Assembly: GCF_020687165.1 (NCBI RefSeq) | Contig: NZ_JAJEQC010000005.1 | Length of the DNA stretch: 64,000 nucleotides | Strand: one strand, 5' to 3' | Origin: Hominenteromicrobium mulieris | GTDB taxonomy: Bacteria; Bacillota; Clostridia; Oscillospirales; Acutalibacteraceae | Shown: piece by piece, positions 16,049 through 24,915 of the stretch | How the letters are laid out: every line of letters starts with the position of its first letter | Numbering within the stretch: position 1 is the first letter of the stretch | Notes under the pieces: model-generated | Told to the model about the DNA's origin: nothing | What the model saw: only the letters and a program-made list of their open reading frames with translations | The model's database searches: none | Position numbers and translations under genes: made by a program

Positions 16049-17440
16049 TTGGAAAGATTGATAAACGAAAGTGCAAGCAGCACAACGGTCAGCGAGCTTT
16101 GCGCCGAGTATCGTGCCAATAACCAGATTACAAAGGATGAATACGAGCTTTACCACGTCAAACGCGGCCTGCGCAACCGCGACGGCACCGGCGTCATGGC
16201 CGGCCTTACGCACGTCTGTAACGTGCACGGCTACCTCATCAGCGACGGCGTCAAGATTCCGGATAGCGGCCGCCTCACATACCGCAGCATGAATGTTGTG
16301 GACATCATCAACGGCTGCCGCGCGGAAGGCCGTTTCGGCTTTGAAGAAGTCGTGTGGCTTTTGATCTTCGGCAAGCTGCCCGATGAACGCCAGTATAACC
16401 GCATCTGTCAGCTCCTTTACGAAAACCGCGAGCTGCCGGAATACTTCCCCGAGGACGTCATTATGAAAAACCCGTCGCGCGATGTGATGAATAAGCTTGC
16501 GCGTGCCGTTTTGACGCTCTATTCCTACGATGACGACCCGGACGATCTCTCACTCGAAAATAACATGCGCCAAAGCATCTCGCTCATTGCGCGTATGCCG
16601 GCCATCATGACGTATGCCTATCAGGTCAAGCGCCGCCATTACGATAAACAGACCATGTTTTTCCACCCGTTCGAGCCGCAGCACAAAACGGCGGAGGCGA
16701 TTTTGAATGCCCTGCGCGAGGATCGCCAATTCACGCACGAGGAAGCCCAGCTGCTCGACCTTTGCATGGTGCTCCACGCAGAGCACGGCGGCGGTAACAA
16801 CTCCACATTTACCACGCGTGTGCTTTCCTCCGCGCAAACGGATATCTACTCCACCATCGCCGCAGCTATCGGCTCCCTGAAGGGCTTCCGTCACGGCGGC
16901 GCGAACCACAAGGTACGCCAGATGATGACGGACATCATGCAGAATGTGCAGCACTGGGACAGCGATGACGAAGTGGAAAATTACCTCGAGCGCATTTTGC
17001 GCCGCGAGGTGGGGGACAAGAGCGGCCTCATCTACGGTATCGGTCACGCCATTTACACATTGTCCGATCCGCGTGCCGTCGAGCTCAAAAAACAGGCGCG
17101 TTCCCTCGCCGCCAAAACCGGCTACGCCGACCAGTTCGCGCTGTATGAGCGCATCGAGCGCTTAGCGCCGGACGCGTTCCATAAAGTTACGGGGAACGAG
17201 AAAGTAGTATGCGCCAACGTCGATTTTTATTCCGGGCTCGTCTATGAGATGCTCGGCATTCCGGAGGATCTCTACACGCCCATGTTCGCCGTTTCGCGCA
17301 TCTCCGGCTGGTGCGCCCACCGCATCGAGGAGCTCACAACGGGCGGCCGCATCATCCGCCCGGCGTACCGCGCGCTGCCCACCGGTCAGACCTACATCCC
17401 GCTCAAGGATCGTCATTACGATGCAAAGTCCGTTTTGTAA
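16049..17440 (+). CDS. gltA: Citrate synthase
   Basis: A 463-residue enzyme condensing oxaloacetate and acetyl-CoA to citrate. The large domain carries AEHGGGNNSTF (catalytic His), GFRHGGANHKV and YGIGHAIYTLSDPR (second His); the catalytic Asp is in ANVDFYSGLVYEML. The last segment, GWCAHRIEEL and RPAYRA, binds citrate and CoA. The start appears to be TTG 16049: the ATG at 16039 is in another frame, and the next in-frame ATG (about residue 50) would cut the fold. AGGAAAGGA precedes it. The slightly long N-terminus (about 50 residues before the core) fits the clostridial form. Without other TCA genes nearby it probably feeds glutamate synthesis; 2-methylcitrate synthase activity cannot be excluded. 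Confidence 0.92.
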   Translation: MERLINESASSTTVSELCAEYRANNQITKDEYELYHVKRGLRNRDGTGVMAGLTHVCNVHGYLISDGVKIPDSGRLTYRSMNVVDIINGCRAEGRFGFEEVVWLLIFGKLPDERQYNRICQLLYENRELPEYFPEDVIMKNPSRDVMNKLARAVLTLYSYDDDPDDLSLENNMRQSISLIARMPAIMTYAYQVKRRHYDKQTMFFHPFEPQHKTAEAILNALREDRQFTHEEAQLLDLCMVLHAEHGGGNNSTFTTRVLSSAQTDIYSTIAAAIGSLKGFRHGGANHKVRQMMTDIMQNVQHWDSDDEVENYLERILRREVGDKSGLIYGIGHAIYTLSDPRAVELKKQARSLAAKTGYADQFALYERIERLAPDAFHKVTGNEKVVCANVDFYSGLVYEMLGIPEDLYTPMFAVSRISGWCAHRIEELTTGGRIIRPAYRALPTGQTYIPLKDRHYDAKSVL

Positions 17441-17611
17441 ATAAAACGGCATAAAAGCCCAAAACGGCTTGCTTTTTGCCGTTATTGCCCGTATAATCAA
17501 ATTCAGAAAGCAGCAAGGTGTGTGCGATGGCCCTGTCTTCGCCCGCACCTTTCCGTTTGCATGATTCCATTAAATCTCGTTTCTCTACGAAAGGAAGAGG
17601 GGGTAAAATCC

Positions 17612-18901
17612 ATGAAAGCACCCATCACATTTGCCATCGCCGGCTTCGGCGACCGCGGCAGCACATACGCTTCCATGCAGAAGCTTTTCCCGGACCGCAT
17701 GAAGGTCGTCGCCGTGGCGGATATCAACCCGGAAAAGGTACAGAAAGCGAAAGAGCTCTACGGCATCAAGGATGAGCTTTGCTTCACGAGCGCAGAGGAA
17801 ATGCTCGCGCAGGATAAGCTTGCCGATGTCATGGTCGTTTCCACCATGGACCGCCAGCACGTCAACCACGCCATTCCGGCGCTTGAAAAGGGCTATAATA
17901 TCCTGATGGAAAAGCCGATCTCCCCGGATCTTCAGGAGTGCAAGCGTATCATCGAGGTTGCAAAGCACTGCCCCGGCAAGATCATCGTATGTCATGTTCT
18001 GCGCTATACCACGTTCTATAATACATTAAAGTCCATTCTCGACAGCAAAAAGATCGGCGATGTCGTCTCCGTTTGTGCAAACGAGAACGTCGGCTACTGG
18101 CACCAGGCGCACTCCTTTGTGCGCGGCAACTGGCGCAACAGTGACCAGACAAGTCCTATGATCCTCCAGAAGTGCTGCCACGATATGGACATCTATACCT
18201 GGCTGCTCGGCAAAAAGTGTAAGGCCATTTCCTCCGTCGGCGATACGCACCTCTTCAAAAAGGAGTGCGCACCGGAGGGCGCAACGCCGTACTGCCTCGG
18301 CGGCTGCAAAGCGAAGGAAAACTGCAAGTTCGACGCCGAGAAGATCTACATCACGAACCCCGCAACGGGCATCCGCAACGGCAATACGTGGATGGCGGGT
18401 GTTGCCTGCGGCGTGAACCCCACCGAAGAGCGCACCTATGAAGCACTGAAAAACGGTCAGTACGGCCGCTGTGTCTATATGTGCGACAACAACGTCGTCG
18501 ACCACCAGCAGACGAACCTCCTCTTCGAGGACGGCACAACCATGAGCTTCACCATGTGCGCGTTTACCGAAAAGTGCTACCGTTATTTCAAGGCCATGGG
18601 CACGAACGGTGAGATCGAAGCCGATATGCTCTCGAATAAAATCCACGTCCGCGTCTTCGGCGAGCCGGAAGAAATCATCGATGTCAAGCTCCTTGCAAAC
18701 GACCTCAAGGGTCACGGCGGCGGCGACAGCGGCATCGTGAACGACTTCCTCGATATGCTCATCAACGAGACCGAAGCCACCGAGCGCACCACCACGCTGG
18801 AGCACTCCCTCGAAAGCCACTTCATGGCGCTCGCAGCCGAAGAATCCCGCCTCCGCGGCGGCGAGCTCATCAACATGGATGCGTTCAAAAACGGCAAGTA
18901 A
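17612..18901 (+). CDS. Gfo/Idh/MocA family oxidoreductase
   Basis: A 429-residue protein with an N-terminal Rossmann fold (FAIAGFGDRGSTYASMQ, then VVAVADINPEK), a MEKPIS motif at about residue 110 that carries the conserved Lys, and a C-terminal alpha/beta domain with VCHVLRYTTFY and QKCCHDMDIYTWLLG holding the family's conserved His and Asp. Such enzymes oxidise or reduce sugars with NAD(P). A Cys-rich insertion (LGGCKAKENCKFD) is a feature of a Firmicutes subgroup. The next gene, on the other strand, is a NahK-like sugar kinase, which suggests N-acetylhexosamine or glycan metabolism (inference). The start is set by AGGAAGAGGGGG before ATG 17612. Confidence 0.9.
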   Translation: MKAPITFAIAGFGDRGSTYASMQKLFPDRMKVVAVADINPEKVQKAKELYGIKDELCFTSAEEMLAQDKLADVMVVSTMDRQHVNHAIPALEKGYNILMEKPISPDLQECKRIIEVAKHCPGKIIVCHVLRYTTFYNTLKSILDSKKIGDVVSVCANENVGYWHQAHSFVRGNWRNSDQTSPMILQKCCHDMDIYTWLLGKKCKAISSVGDTHLFKKECAPEGATPYCLGGCKAKENCKFDAEKIYITNPATGIRNGNTWMAGVACGVNPTEERTYEALKNGQYGRCVYMCDNNVVDHQQTNLLFEDGTTMSFTMCAFTEKCYRYFKAMGTNGEIEADMLSNKIHVRVFGEPEEIIDVKLLANDLKGHGGGDSGIVNDFLDMLINETEATERTTTLEHSLESHFMALAAEESRLRGGELINMDAFKNGK

Positions 18902-18918
18902 TTTAACAATCTGAACAT

Positions 18919-18958
18919 AAAAAGTCCTGCACGCATTATAAGCTGTGCAGGATTTTTT
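18919..18958. terminator. Bidirectional terminator between convergent genes
   Basis: TCCTGCAC / GTGCAGGA stem flanked by A-run and T-run, serving both the oxidoreductase (plus) and the kinase (minus). Confidence 0.85.
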
Positions 18959-18981
18959 ACTATGTTCAATTTAATATTTCA

Positions 18982-20079
18982 TCACAAATACGTGTCCACA
19001 ACGGCCTGCGTCTCATCGCGCTTTGCTTCCATTTCCGCCACAAGGTGGAACTGGTTGCGTGCGCGGTCTAAGTTGTGCTGCGGGTACTTCGTCTTAAAGT
19101 ACACATCGCCGTTCAGGTAGTCCGCAAGGAAGCGGATACCCACCTCAAACGTCATCAGCTTCGCACCGTCCGGCAGCGTGCGGATTTCCGTCTCGGTCAG
19201 CGCCTTGCCGGCTTCGCCGAGGAAGCCTTCCGTGTACGCCTTAAAGAGCGGCACGCTGAAGTGCACCTTCGTCAGATCGGTTTCGTCCTCCGCACCGGTG
19301 GAAGCGCCCGCGCGGATGGAATCACCGAAGTCAAACGCCGCAAGGCCCGGCATCACCGTGTCAAGATCGATGACGCACACCGCGTCACCCGTCGCGTTAT
19401 CGATCAAAACGTTGCTCATTTTCGTGTCGTTGTGCGTCACCTTCAGCGGCAGCTTGCCCTCCTCAAGCAGGTTCATCAAAAGCCCGCAGTCCGTTTCGCG
19501 TGCCTTTGCAAATTCCAGCTCGGCCGCAACATTCTTTAAGCGCCCTGCCTTGTTCTCGCGCACCGCCTGCATGAGCTGTTCAAAACGCGCCGGGGTGTCG
19601 TGAAAGTGCGGGATGACCTCGTGCAGCGTCTCTGCCGGGTAATCAGAGAGCATGTTCTGAAACGCACCGAACGCCGCGCCGGATTTTTTCAGCATCTCCG
19701 GAGATTCCGCAAAGTCATACGCCGTTGTGTTCTCCAAATTGATCGTCGAGCGCCAGTAGTTGCCCTCACTGTCGATATAATAATCCTTGCCGTCGTTCGT
19801 CTTTAAAACCGTCAGCGTGCCGCGCTTCGGGTCTTTGCCGGCCTTTTCAAGCTTCTCCGCCAAAAATTTCGTCACGTGCACCATGTTGTCCATGATCTCA
19901 TCCGGGTGTGGGAACACATACCCGTTCACGCGCTGCAAGACAAAGTTGCCCTTTTCCGTGCGCGCCAGAAACGTGTCGTTGATGTGCCCGCCGCCGTACG
20001 GTTCAATGGAGCTTACACAGTCGCCGTAAAAATACGCCTTTGCGGCCTCGTTATAAAGAATTCCCTTTTTGTCCGCCAT
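18982..20079 (-). CDS. Phosphotransferase (APH fold), N-acetylhexosamine 1-kinase-like
   Basis: A 365-residue protein with the APH/choline-kinase fold: GGGHINDTFLAR (nucleotide loop), FVLQRVNGYVFP, catalytic loop VTHNDTKMSNVLID and metal motif VIDLDTVMPG with FDFGDSIR. The INDTF and QRVN..VFP patterns and the length match bifidobacterial NahK, which phosphorylates GlcNAc/GalNAc at C1 in mucin and milk glycan salvage. The substrate is assigned by resemblance. No lacto-N-biose phosphorylase or epimerase is adjacent, but a Gfo/Idh enzyme is convergent. Cytoplasmic; monocistronic. Confidence 0.8.
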   Translation of the reverse strand: MADKKGILYNEAAKAYFYGDCVSSIEPYGGGHINDTFLARTEKGNFVLQRVNGYVFPHPDEIMDNMVHVTKFLAEKLEKAGKDPKRGTLTVLKTNDGKDYYIDSEGNYWRSTINLENTTAYDFAESPEMLKKSGAAFGAFQNMLSDYPAETLHEVIPHFHDTPARFEQLMQAVRENKAGRLKNVAAELEFAKARETDCGLLMNLLEEGKLPLKVTHNDTKMSNVLIDNATGDAVCVIDLDTVMPGLAAFDFGDSIRAGASTGAEDETDLTKVHFSVPLFKAYTEGFLGEAGKALTETEIRTLPDGAKLMTFEVGIRFLADYLNGDVYFKTKYPQHNLDRARNQFHLVAEMEAKRDETQAVVDTYL

Positions 20080-20110
20080 GTTTTATCCCCTTAGAGTAAA
20101 TTTAAAACCG

Positions 20111-21391
20111 TCAATTATTGATGATGATGCGCAAGATTTCGGAACCGCCCGCCGCGGAAAGATCCATCGCGCCGCTGTACCGCTCCAAAATGCCGCGTAC
20201 CACTTCCATGCCGAGCACCTGCGGCTTTTTCGGCTCAAACAGCTTATGTACAAGGTCATTCACGGAGCTCTTCGTCGCCGGTGTGCGCTTTTTCTGCTTT
20301 TTCTGCGCCGAGTACACCGCCTCAAACGTGATGCGGTTTTCCACCGGCAGCGCCGTGATGCGCACGCGTGGCTCCTCTGCGCCGGAGTGCTCCGCGCAGT
20401 CGATGGCGTGCGTCAGCATGTCGTTCAGAATCGCGCAGAATTCAATGGTTTTCAGCCGCACCGCGCCAAGCTCCACATTGCTTTCCAAAACGATGCCGCA
20501 GTGTGCCGCGTAGGCCGCCTTGCCTGCCAGTACTGCATTCACATACGGGTTTTCGCTATATCGCTGTAAATACGGATCGTGCAGGACTGTTTCCTTTTTG
20601 ATGATATTCAGTACGCCTTCGCAGCTGCCGTCCTGCGCCTCAGCCGCGATCTCATGCAAAACAAAATCATGGTGCTCCTGCGCGTTCTTTGCGTTTGTCA
20701 CGTTGCCCACCATCGCGCGGAAATAATCCGCCTCCGCGCCGAGCAGCTGCTCGCGATGCTCCGCCGTGCAGGCGTTCTCCTGGTACTTTGCCGCGTTAAA
20801 CGCCGCACGCACCGTAAACGCCAAAACAAGGTACAGCGCCGCTGTCAGAATAAGGCGCTGCGTTACGCTGTTCAGCCCGAAAAACGCCGGCAAAATTCCG
20901 TTTGCACAGAATAAACATATTGTCAGGGAGACACACAGACCCACAGACAGCACCGAAACGCCGCGCTGTGCAAAATAGCGAAACGGGTGTGCCAGCGTCA
21001 TAAAAGAGAGGAATGTCAGCACAATGTACAGTAAGCCGCCGATGACCGCCGACCATATGCCGTCGCCCGCAAACGGCAGCGCTTTCAAAAGCGTGGTCGT
21101 CACGGGAAGCAAAAATGCGTAGTTGCAGATCATCAAAAGAGAAAGGCTCAGCTTCTGCGCCAAATTGTTCGTGTAGAGGAATACCGCCGCAACCAGCAAT
21201 AAGAGCACATTCATGCCGTTGCCGAACTGCCCCGTCGCGTCGTTAAAGGCAGGGGAGAGCAGCAGATTCAGCAAAATAGAAAGCACAAACACGCCGCCCG
21301 AAACAATGGCCTCCGCCAGCAGCCGAAAGCGGCTGTTTAAAACCGTCAATAATAAAAGTGCATTGCACAGAAAAACGACCGGTAAAAGCAT
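20111..21391 (-). CDS. Membrane protein with C-terminal GHKL ATPase-like domain (sensor kinase-like)
   Basis: A 426-residue protein with about seven predicted membrane helices in the first 215 residues (starting MLLPVVFLCNALLLLTVL), then a helical linker and a GHKL-type domain (LNDMLTHAIDCAEHSG, which resembles the N-box, later VLGMEVVRGILERYSG). There is no clear phospho-acceptor His, and the G boxes are weak, so catalysis is uncertain. The layout is that of AgrC/natK-like quorum or peptide sensors. No response regulator is adjacent. The start at 21391 is supported by GTGAGG; an upstream extension to 21538 would run over the promoter. Confidence 0.65.
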   Translation of the reverse strand: MLLPVVFLCNALLLLTVLNSRFRLLAEAIVSGGVFVLSILLNLLLSPAFNDATGQFGNGMNVLLLLVAAVFLYTNNLAQKLSLSLLMICNYAFLLPVTTTLLKALPFAGDGIWSAVIGGLLYIVLTFLSFMTLAHPFRYFAQRGVSVLSVGLCVSLTICLFCANGILPAFFGLNSVTQRLILTAALYLVLAFTVRAAFNAAKYQENACTAEHREQLLGAEADYFRAMVGNVTNAKNAQEHHDFVLHEIAAEAQDGSCEGVLNIIKKETVLHDPYLQRYSENPYVNAVLAGKAAYAAHCGIVLESNVELGAVRLKTIEFCAILNDMLTHAIDCAEHSGAEEPRVRITALPVENRITFEAVYSAQKKQKKRTPATKSSVNDLVHKLFEPKKPQVLGMEVVRGILERYSGAMDLSAAGGSEILRIIINN

Positions 21392-21455
21392 TTTAAAACG
21401 CCTCACTTTTCCAAGTTTGTGTGCACGAACCCCTAAATCGCACACAATTTTTTTC

Positions 21456-21484
21456 AGTATACCATATTTGGTCGCTTCTTTCAA
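21456..21484 (-). promoter_or_regulatory. Promoter of the GHKL membrane protein (minus strand)
   Basis: On the minus strand: TTGAAA, 17-base spacer, TATACT. Confidence 0.7.
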
Positions 21485-21573
21485 CAAATTCCACAAAGAA
21501 ATGTTCCGCAGCACGAATTTTTCGACACTACGAAACACATTTGTGCCTTATACAATTCTATATCTCTTAAAAA

Positions 21574-22068
21574 TCAGCCCATGCGGCGGTTCTGCTTGCC
21601 GGTGACAGACTCAATCTCAATGCACCACACACCCGTCGATTTCGGCCCCGTCTCCACGCAGCCGGTTTCCTCTTTCGTCAAACTCGGCACAAAACGGTCG
21701 CAAAGCAGACGCAGCGCACGGCGTTTTTCATCGAAATCGGTTATTTCTGTCACTTTGCCGCGCACCACAGTGGAGGTATAGAGCGTCGTCAGCCCCTTTT
21801 CGTAGATCGTCGGGTTTTCCACAAACAGCAGGCAAACCTGCGGATTTTCGCGCAGAGAGTCGACCTTCAGCCCCTCCGGCGCGCTGTGGAAGAACAGCTT
21901 CTTGCCGTCACGCACCACGTTCAGTGCCACCGCATACGGCGTGCCGTCCGTCGCAATAAGGGAAAGTGTGCCGTAAGCGCAGCGGTCAATGACCGCAAGC
22001 GCATCCTCGCGGGAAATCGCGCGGTCGGCGCGGCGCATTTTGGTCATGTCTGGTTTTGCCATATCCAT
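21574..22068 (-). CDS. Pyridoxamine 5'-phosphate oxidase family protein (NimA-like)
   Basis: A 164-residue split-barrel flavoprotein. RRADRAISREDALAVIDRC at the start, then YGTLSLIATDGTPYAVALN, LFFHSAPEGLKVDSLRENP and the terminal WCIEIESVTGKQ are the pattern of the Pyridox_ox_2/NimA group, whose members bind FMN or haem and reduce small compounds; some give 5-nitroimidazole resistance, which should not be assumed here. It is transcribed divergently from a HAD hydrolase across a region with 21-base repeats. The start is placed at ATG 22068; AAGGAG lies about 13 bases upstream, rather far. Confidence 0.85.
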   Translation of the reverse strand: MDMAKPDMTKMRRADRAISREDALAVIDRCAYGTLSLIATDGTPYAVALNVVRDGKKLFFHSAPEGLKVDSLRENPQVCLLFVENPTIYEKGLTTLYTSTVVRGKVTEITDFDEKRRALRLLCDRFVPSLTKEETGCVETGPKSTGVWCIEIESVTGKQNRRMG

Positions 22069-22103
22069 CAATTCAAAACAACTCCTTGTCCTTTGTTGGC
22101 TTT

Positions 22104-22132
22104 AGTATAGCATTGCATAGTGCCGAAAACAA
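22104..22132 (-). promoter_or_regulatory. Promoter of the NimA-like gene (minus strand)
   Basis: Minus strand: TTGTTT, 17-base spacer, TATACT (with TGC before it, an extended -10). Confidence 0.7.
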
Positions 22133-22164
22133 CCGTTTTCAAAAAACACGCGAATTTTCGACGA

Positions 22165-22203
22165 GAAATTGCAAAATTTCGCTGTGAAATTGCCAAATTT
22201 CGC
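22165..22203. repeat. Two tandem 18-mers on a 21-base period in a divergent promoter region
   Basis: GAAATTGCAAAATTTCGC at 22165-22182 and GAAATTGCCAAATTTCGC at 22186-22203 differ at one base. Each is itself a near-palindrome (GAAATT / AATTTC), and a degenerate third unit precedes them (CGAATTTTCG near 22151). Two helical turns apart, between divergent promoters: a likely operator. Confidence 0.75.
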
Positions 22204-22211
22204 ATAAGCCC

Positions 22212-22240
22212 TTGTTTTATTCCGGGTTTTACAGTATATT
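22212..22240 (+). promoter_or_regulatory. Promoter of the HAD hydrolase at 22302
   Basis: TTGTTT at 22212, 17-base spacer, TATATT at 22235; it begins 9 bases after the tandem repeats. Confidence 0.6.
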
Positions 22241-22301
22241 TAATTGGTATGACTTTCGGAAAGGAGCGCAATGGACTGCACGGCAGTCCATATCTGTATA
22301 T

Positions 22302-23150
22302 ATGGAAAACACAGAAGCAAAAAGAAACATCAAGCTCATCGCGTTCGATCTGGACGGCACCACGCTGCACGGCTTCGCGGAGCTTTCAGAGCGCAACCGC
22401 CGCGCCATGGAAAAGGCGAACGACGCAGACATTCTGGTCGTCCCGGCCACAGGACGCGTGCGCAATTTTATTCCGCCGTGCCTCACCGAGCTGCCGTTTA
22501 TCCGCTACGCCATCACCTCAAACGGCGGCGCCGTGTGGGATATTCTGGAAAACAAAGTGCTCTGCACCGATCTCATTCCCACCGAGACCGCGCTCGAAGT
22601 GCAGAAAATTTTTGACGATTACGAGCTTTATGTGGAATACTACGTGCACGGGCGCGGCGTTACAAAGCGCGGCAACCCGGATAAAGCCCGCACCGTTTTC
22701 GGCTTCCCGGAAGAAAAATATTACTTCCTCACAAAAGATTATACGTTCACGGACAACCTCTCCGCGTATTTAAAAGAAACGCACGCCGAGCCGGAAAAGA
22801 TCAATATGATGTTCATTCCGGAAAGCGTCCGCCCGGAAATTTTGGCCCGCCTGCAAAAGTTAGGTGGCATCGAGCTTACATTCTCGAACGTCGATAACAT
22901 CGAGATCAATAAAAAGGGCTGCGATAAGGGCACCGCACTGTATTCGCTCTGCAAGGTCCTCGGCATCGATCCCAAAAACACCATGGCGGCGGGCGATAAC
23001 GGCAACGACCTCGGCATGCTGAAAGCCGCAGGCTTCGCCGCCGTCGTCGGCAACGGCATAGAGGAAGCGAAAGTGATTGCCGACGCCGTCGTCGCACCGT
23101 GTATCGAAGACGGCTTTGCGGAAGCCGTGGAGCGGTTTGCACTGAGATAA
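22302..23150 (+). CDS. HAD-superfamily hydrolase, Cof type
   Basis: A 282-residue protein with motif I IAFDLDGTTLHG, motif II VVPATGR, a C2 cap (about 85-190) and the Mg-binding AAGDNGNDLGMLKAAG with a following VVGNG. A sugar-phosphatase or nucleotide phosphatase role is typical. The in-frame ATG at 22302 has no close ribosome site. AAGGAG at 22261 is separated from it by a perfect hairpin (TGGACTGC / GCAGTCCA, 22272-22290), and an out-of-frame ATG at 22271 sits at the ideal distance. It is followed 40 bases later by the ABC-F gene. Confidence 0.88.
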   Translation: MENTEAKRNIKLIAFDLDGTTLHGFAELSERNRRAMEKANDADILVVPATGRVRNFIPPCLTELPFIRYAITSNGGAVWDILENKVLCTDLIPTETALEVQKIFDDYELYVEYYVHGRGVTKRGNPDKARTVFGFPEEKYYFLTKDYTFTDNLSAYLKETHAEPEKINMMFIPESVRPEILARLQKLGGIELTFSNVDNIEINKKGCDKGTALYSLCKVLGIDPKNTMAAGDNGNDLGMLKAAGFAAVVGNGIEEAKVIADAVVAPCIEDGFAEAVERFALR

Positions 23151-23190
23151 AAAGAAAAATATAAAAGCACCATTTGAAAGGAACCAAACT

Positions 23191-24780
23191 ATGCTGAATG
23201 TCAACGGGGTCGCCATCAATTTTGATGGTCAGAACCTCTTTTCAAACGTCAATCTCCAGTTTTTGCCGGGCAACTGCTACGGCATCATCGGCGCAAACGG
23301 CGCGGGTAAATCCACCTTCCTGCGTATTTTGTCCGGCGATTTAGAGCCCAGTAAGGGCGAGGTTACGTTTGACCCCAAATACAGAATGTCCGTTCTGAAA
23401 CAGGACCACTTTGCTTACGAAGACCAAACCATTTTTGATACCATCATGCAGGGCAATGCAAGGCTGTATGAGATCGCACAGGAAAAAGACGCGCTGTACG
23501 CAAAGCCCGATTTTGACGAAGAAGACGGCAACCGCGCCGCCGAGCTTGAAGCCGAGTTCTCCGAGCTCAACGGTTGGGACGCCGAGACCGAAGCCGCAAA
23601 GCTCATGCAGGGTCTCGGGCTCGACAGCAACGATATGTATAACACCATGAGCACTCTGAACCAGACCGAAAAGGTTAAAGTGCTCTTGGCCCGCGCGCTG
23701 TTCGGCCAGCCGGATATGATTCTCCTTGACGAACCGACGAACGGTCTCGACGCCAAAGCCATCACATGGTTAGAGGATTTTCTCATTGAGTACGAGGGCA
23801 CCGTCATCGTTGTCTCCCATGACCGCCACTTTTTAAATAACGTCTGCACCCATATTGTCGATGTCGATTACGGCAAGATCAAAATGTACGTCGGCAACTA
23901 CGACTTCTGGTATGAGTCGAGCCAGCTCATGCAGCGCATGATGCGCGACCAGAACCGCAAGGCGGAGGAAAAAATCAAGGAGCTCCAGAACTTCATCCAG
24001 CGCTTTTCCGCAAATAAATCGAAGTCCCGTCAGGCGACGTCCAGAAAGAAGCTGCTTGATAAGATCACCGTCGAAGAAATGCCCGCGTCCTCCCGCCGCT
24101 ACCCGTATGTCGGCTTTACGATGGACAGAGAGCTCGGCAAAGATGTCCTCACCGTCTCGGGCCTTACAAAGACCGTAGACGGCGTAAAGGTGCTCGATAA
24201 CGTCACGTTCACCGTCGGCCGCACGGATAAAATCGCGTTCACCGCATCAAACGAGTTCGCCGTGCCGACGCTTTTCAAAATCTTAATGGGCGAGCTGGAG
24301 CCGGATGCCGGCACATTCAAGTGGGGCGTTTCGACGAGTCAGTCCTATTTCCCGCAGGATAATTCCGCCTATTTCACCGATACGGAAGATTCCATCATCC
24401 GCTGGCTCGAGCAATATTCCAAAGACACCACCGAAACATATCTGCGCGGTTTCCTCGGCAAAATGCTGTTCTCCGGCGAAGACGTCTATAAGCCCGTGCA
24501 GGTGCTTTCCGGCGGCGAAAAGGTGCGCTGCATGCTCTCGCGCATGATGATGTTCGGCAGCAATGTACTCCTGCTCGACCAGCCCACGAACCACCTCGAC
24601 CTCGAGTCCATCACTGCCGTCAACAACGGCCTCATCGATTTCAAGGGTGTCGTGCTGTTCGCATCGCACGACCACGAGTTCACCCAGACCGTCGCGAACC
24701 GCATCATCGAAATTCTGCCCGAGGGCGGCACGTTCGACCGCGTTACCACCTACGACGAGTACCTCGAAATGCGCGGCTGA
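23191..24780 (+). CDS. ABC-F family ATPase (YbiT/YkpA-like)
   Basis: A 529-residue protein with two ABC domains and no membrane segment. Walker A of domain 1 is GANGAGKST, its Walker B is MILLDEPTNGLD; the charged linker (about 240-320) is the ABC-F hallmark; domain 2 has the signature LSGGEKVR and Walker B LLLDQPTNHLD. The second-domain Walker A position (FTASNEFAVPTLFK) lacks the GxxGxGKS/T pattern, the usual state of the YbiT/YkpA group. These proteins act on the ribosome; YbiT-like members are housekeeping rather than antibiotic resistance factors, and no drug specificity should be assumed. AAAGGAACC precedes the ATG. Confidence 0.9.
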   Translation: MLNVNGVAINFDGQNLFSNVNLQFLPGNCYGIIGANGAGKSTFLRILSGDLEPSKGEVTFDPKYRMSVLKQDHFAYEDQTIFDTIMQGNARLYEIAQEKDALYAKPDFDEEDGNRAAELEAEFSELNGWDAETEAAKLMQGLGLDSNDMYNTMSTLNQTEKVKVLLARALFGQPDMILLDEPTNGLDAKAITWLEDFLIEYEGTVIVVSHDRHFLNNVCTHIVDVDYGKIKMYVGNYDFWYESSQLMQRMMRDQNRKAEEKIKELQNFIQRFSANKSKSRQATSRKKLLDKITVEEMPASSRRYPYVGFTMDRELGKDVLTVSGLTKTVDGVKVLDNVTFTVGRTDKIAFTASNEFAVPTLFKILMGELEPDAGTFKWGVSTSQSYFPQDNSAYFTDTEDSIIRWLEQYSKDTTETYLRGFLGKMLFSGEDVYKPVQVLSGGEKVRCMLSRMMMFGSNVLLLDQPTNHLDLESITAVNNGLIDFKGVVLFASHDHEFTQTVANRIIEILPEGGTFDRVTTYDEYLEMRG

Positions 24781-24798
24781 TTCATAATCTGGAAAACG

Positions 24799-24837
24799 TT
24801 GTCCGGCACTAAGCTTTAGTCGCCGGACAAACTTTTG
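24799..24837 (+). terminator. Strong hairpin after the ABC-F gene
   Basis: TTGTCCGGC-ACTAA / TTAGT-C-GCCGGACAA, about 14 pairs with one bulge, followed by a short T-rich stretch. Confidence 0.65.
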
Positions 24838-24857
24838 TCGAAAATTTCAAAATCCGT

Positions 24858-24884
24858 GTAACCTGCCGATATAAAACGCCTACT
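24858..24884 (+). promoter_or_regulatory. Possible ECF-type autoregulatory promoter
   Basis: GTAACC at 24858-24863 (the AACC core typical of ECF -35 boxes) and CGCCTACT at 24877-24884, with no sigma-A boxes, about 30 bases before the sigma gene. ECF sigma genes commonly transcribe themselves. Confidence 0.45.
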
Positions 24885-24915
24885 TATAAAGTGAAGGGGA
24901 AGGGAGGACAAAAGC

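Noticed and set aside
22271..22300. ATG at the ideal distance from AAGGAG before the HAD gene taken as the gene start
   Set aside because: It is out of frame with the HAD domain; kept only as a finding on unusual initiation.
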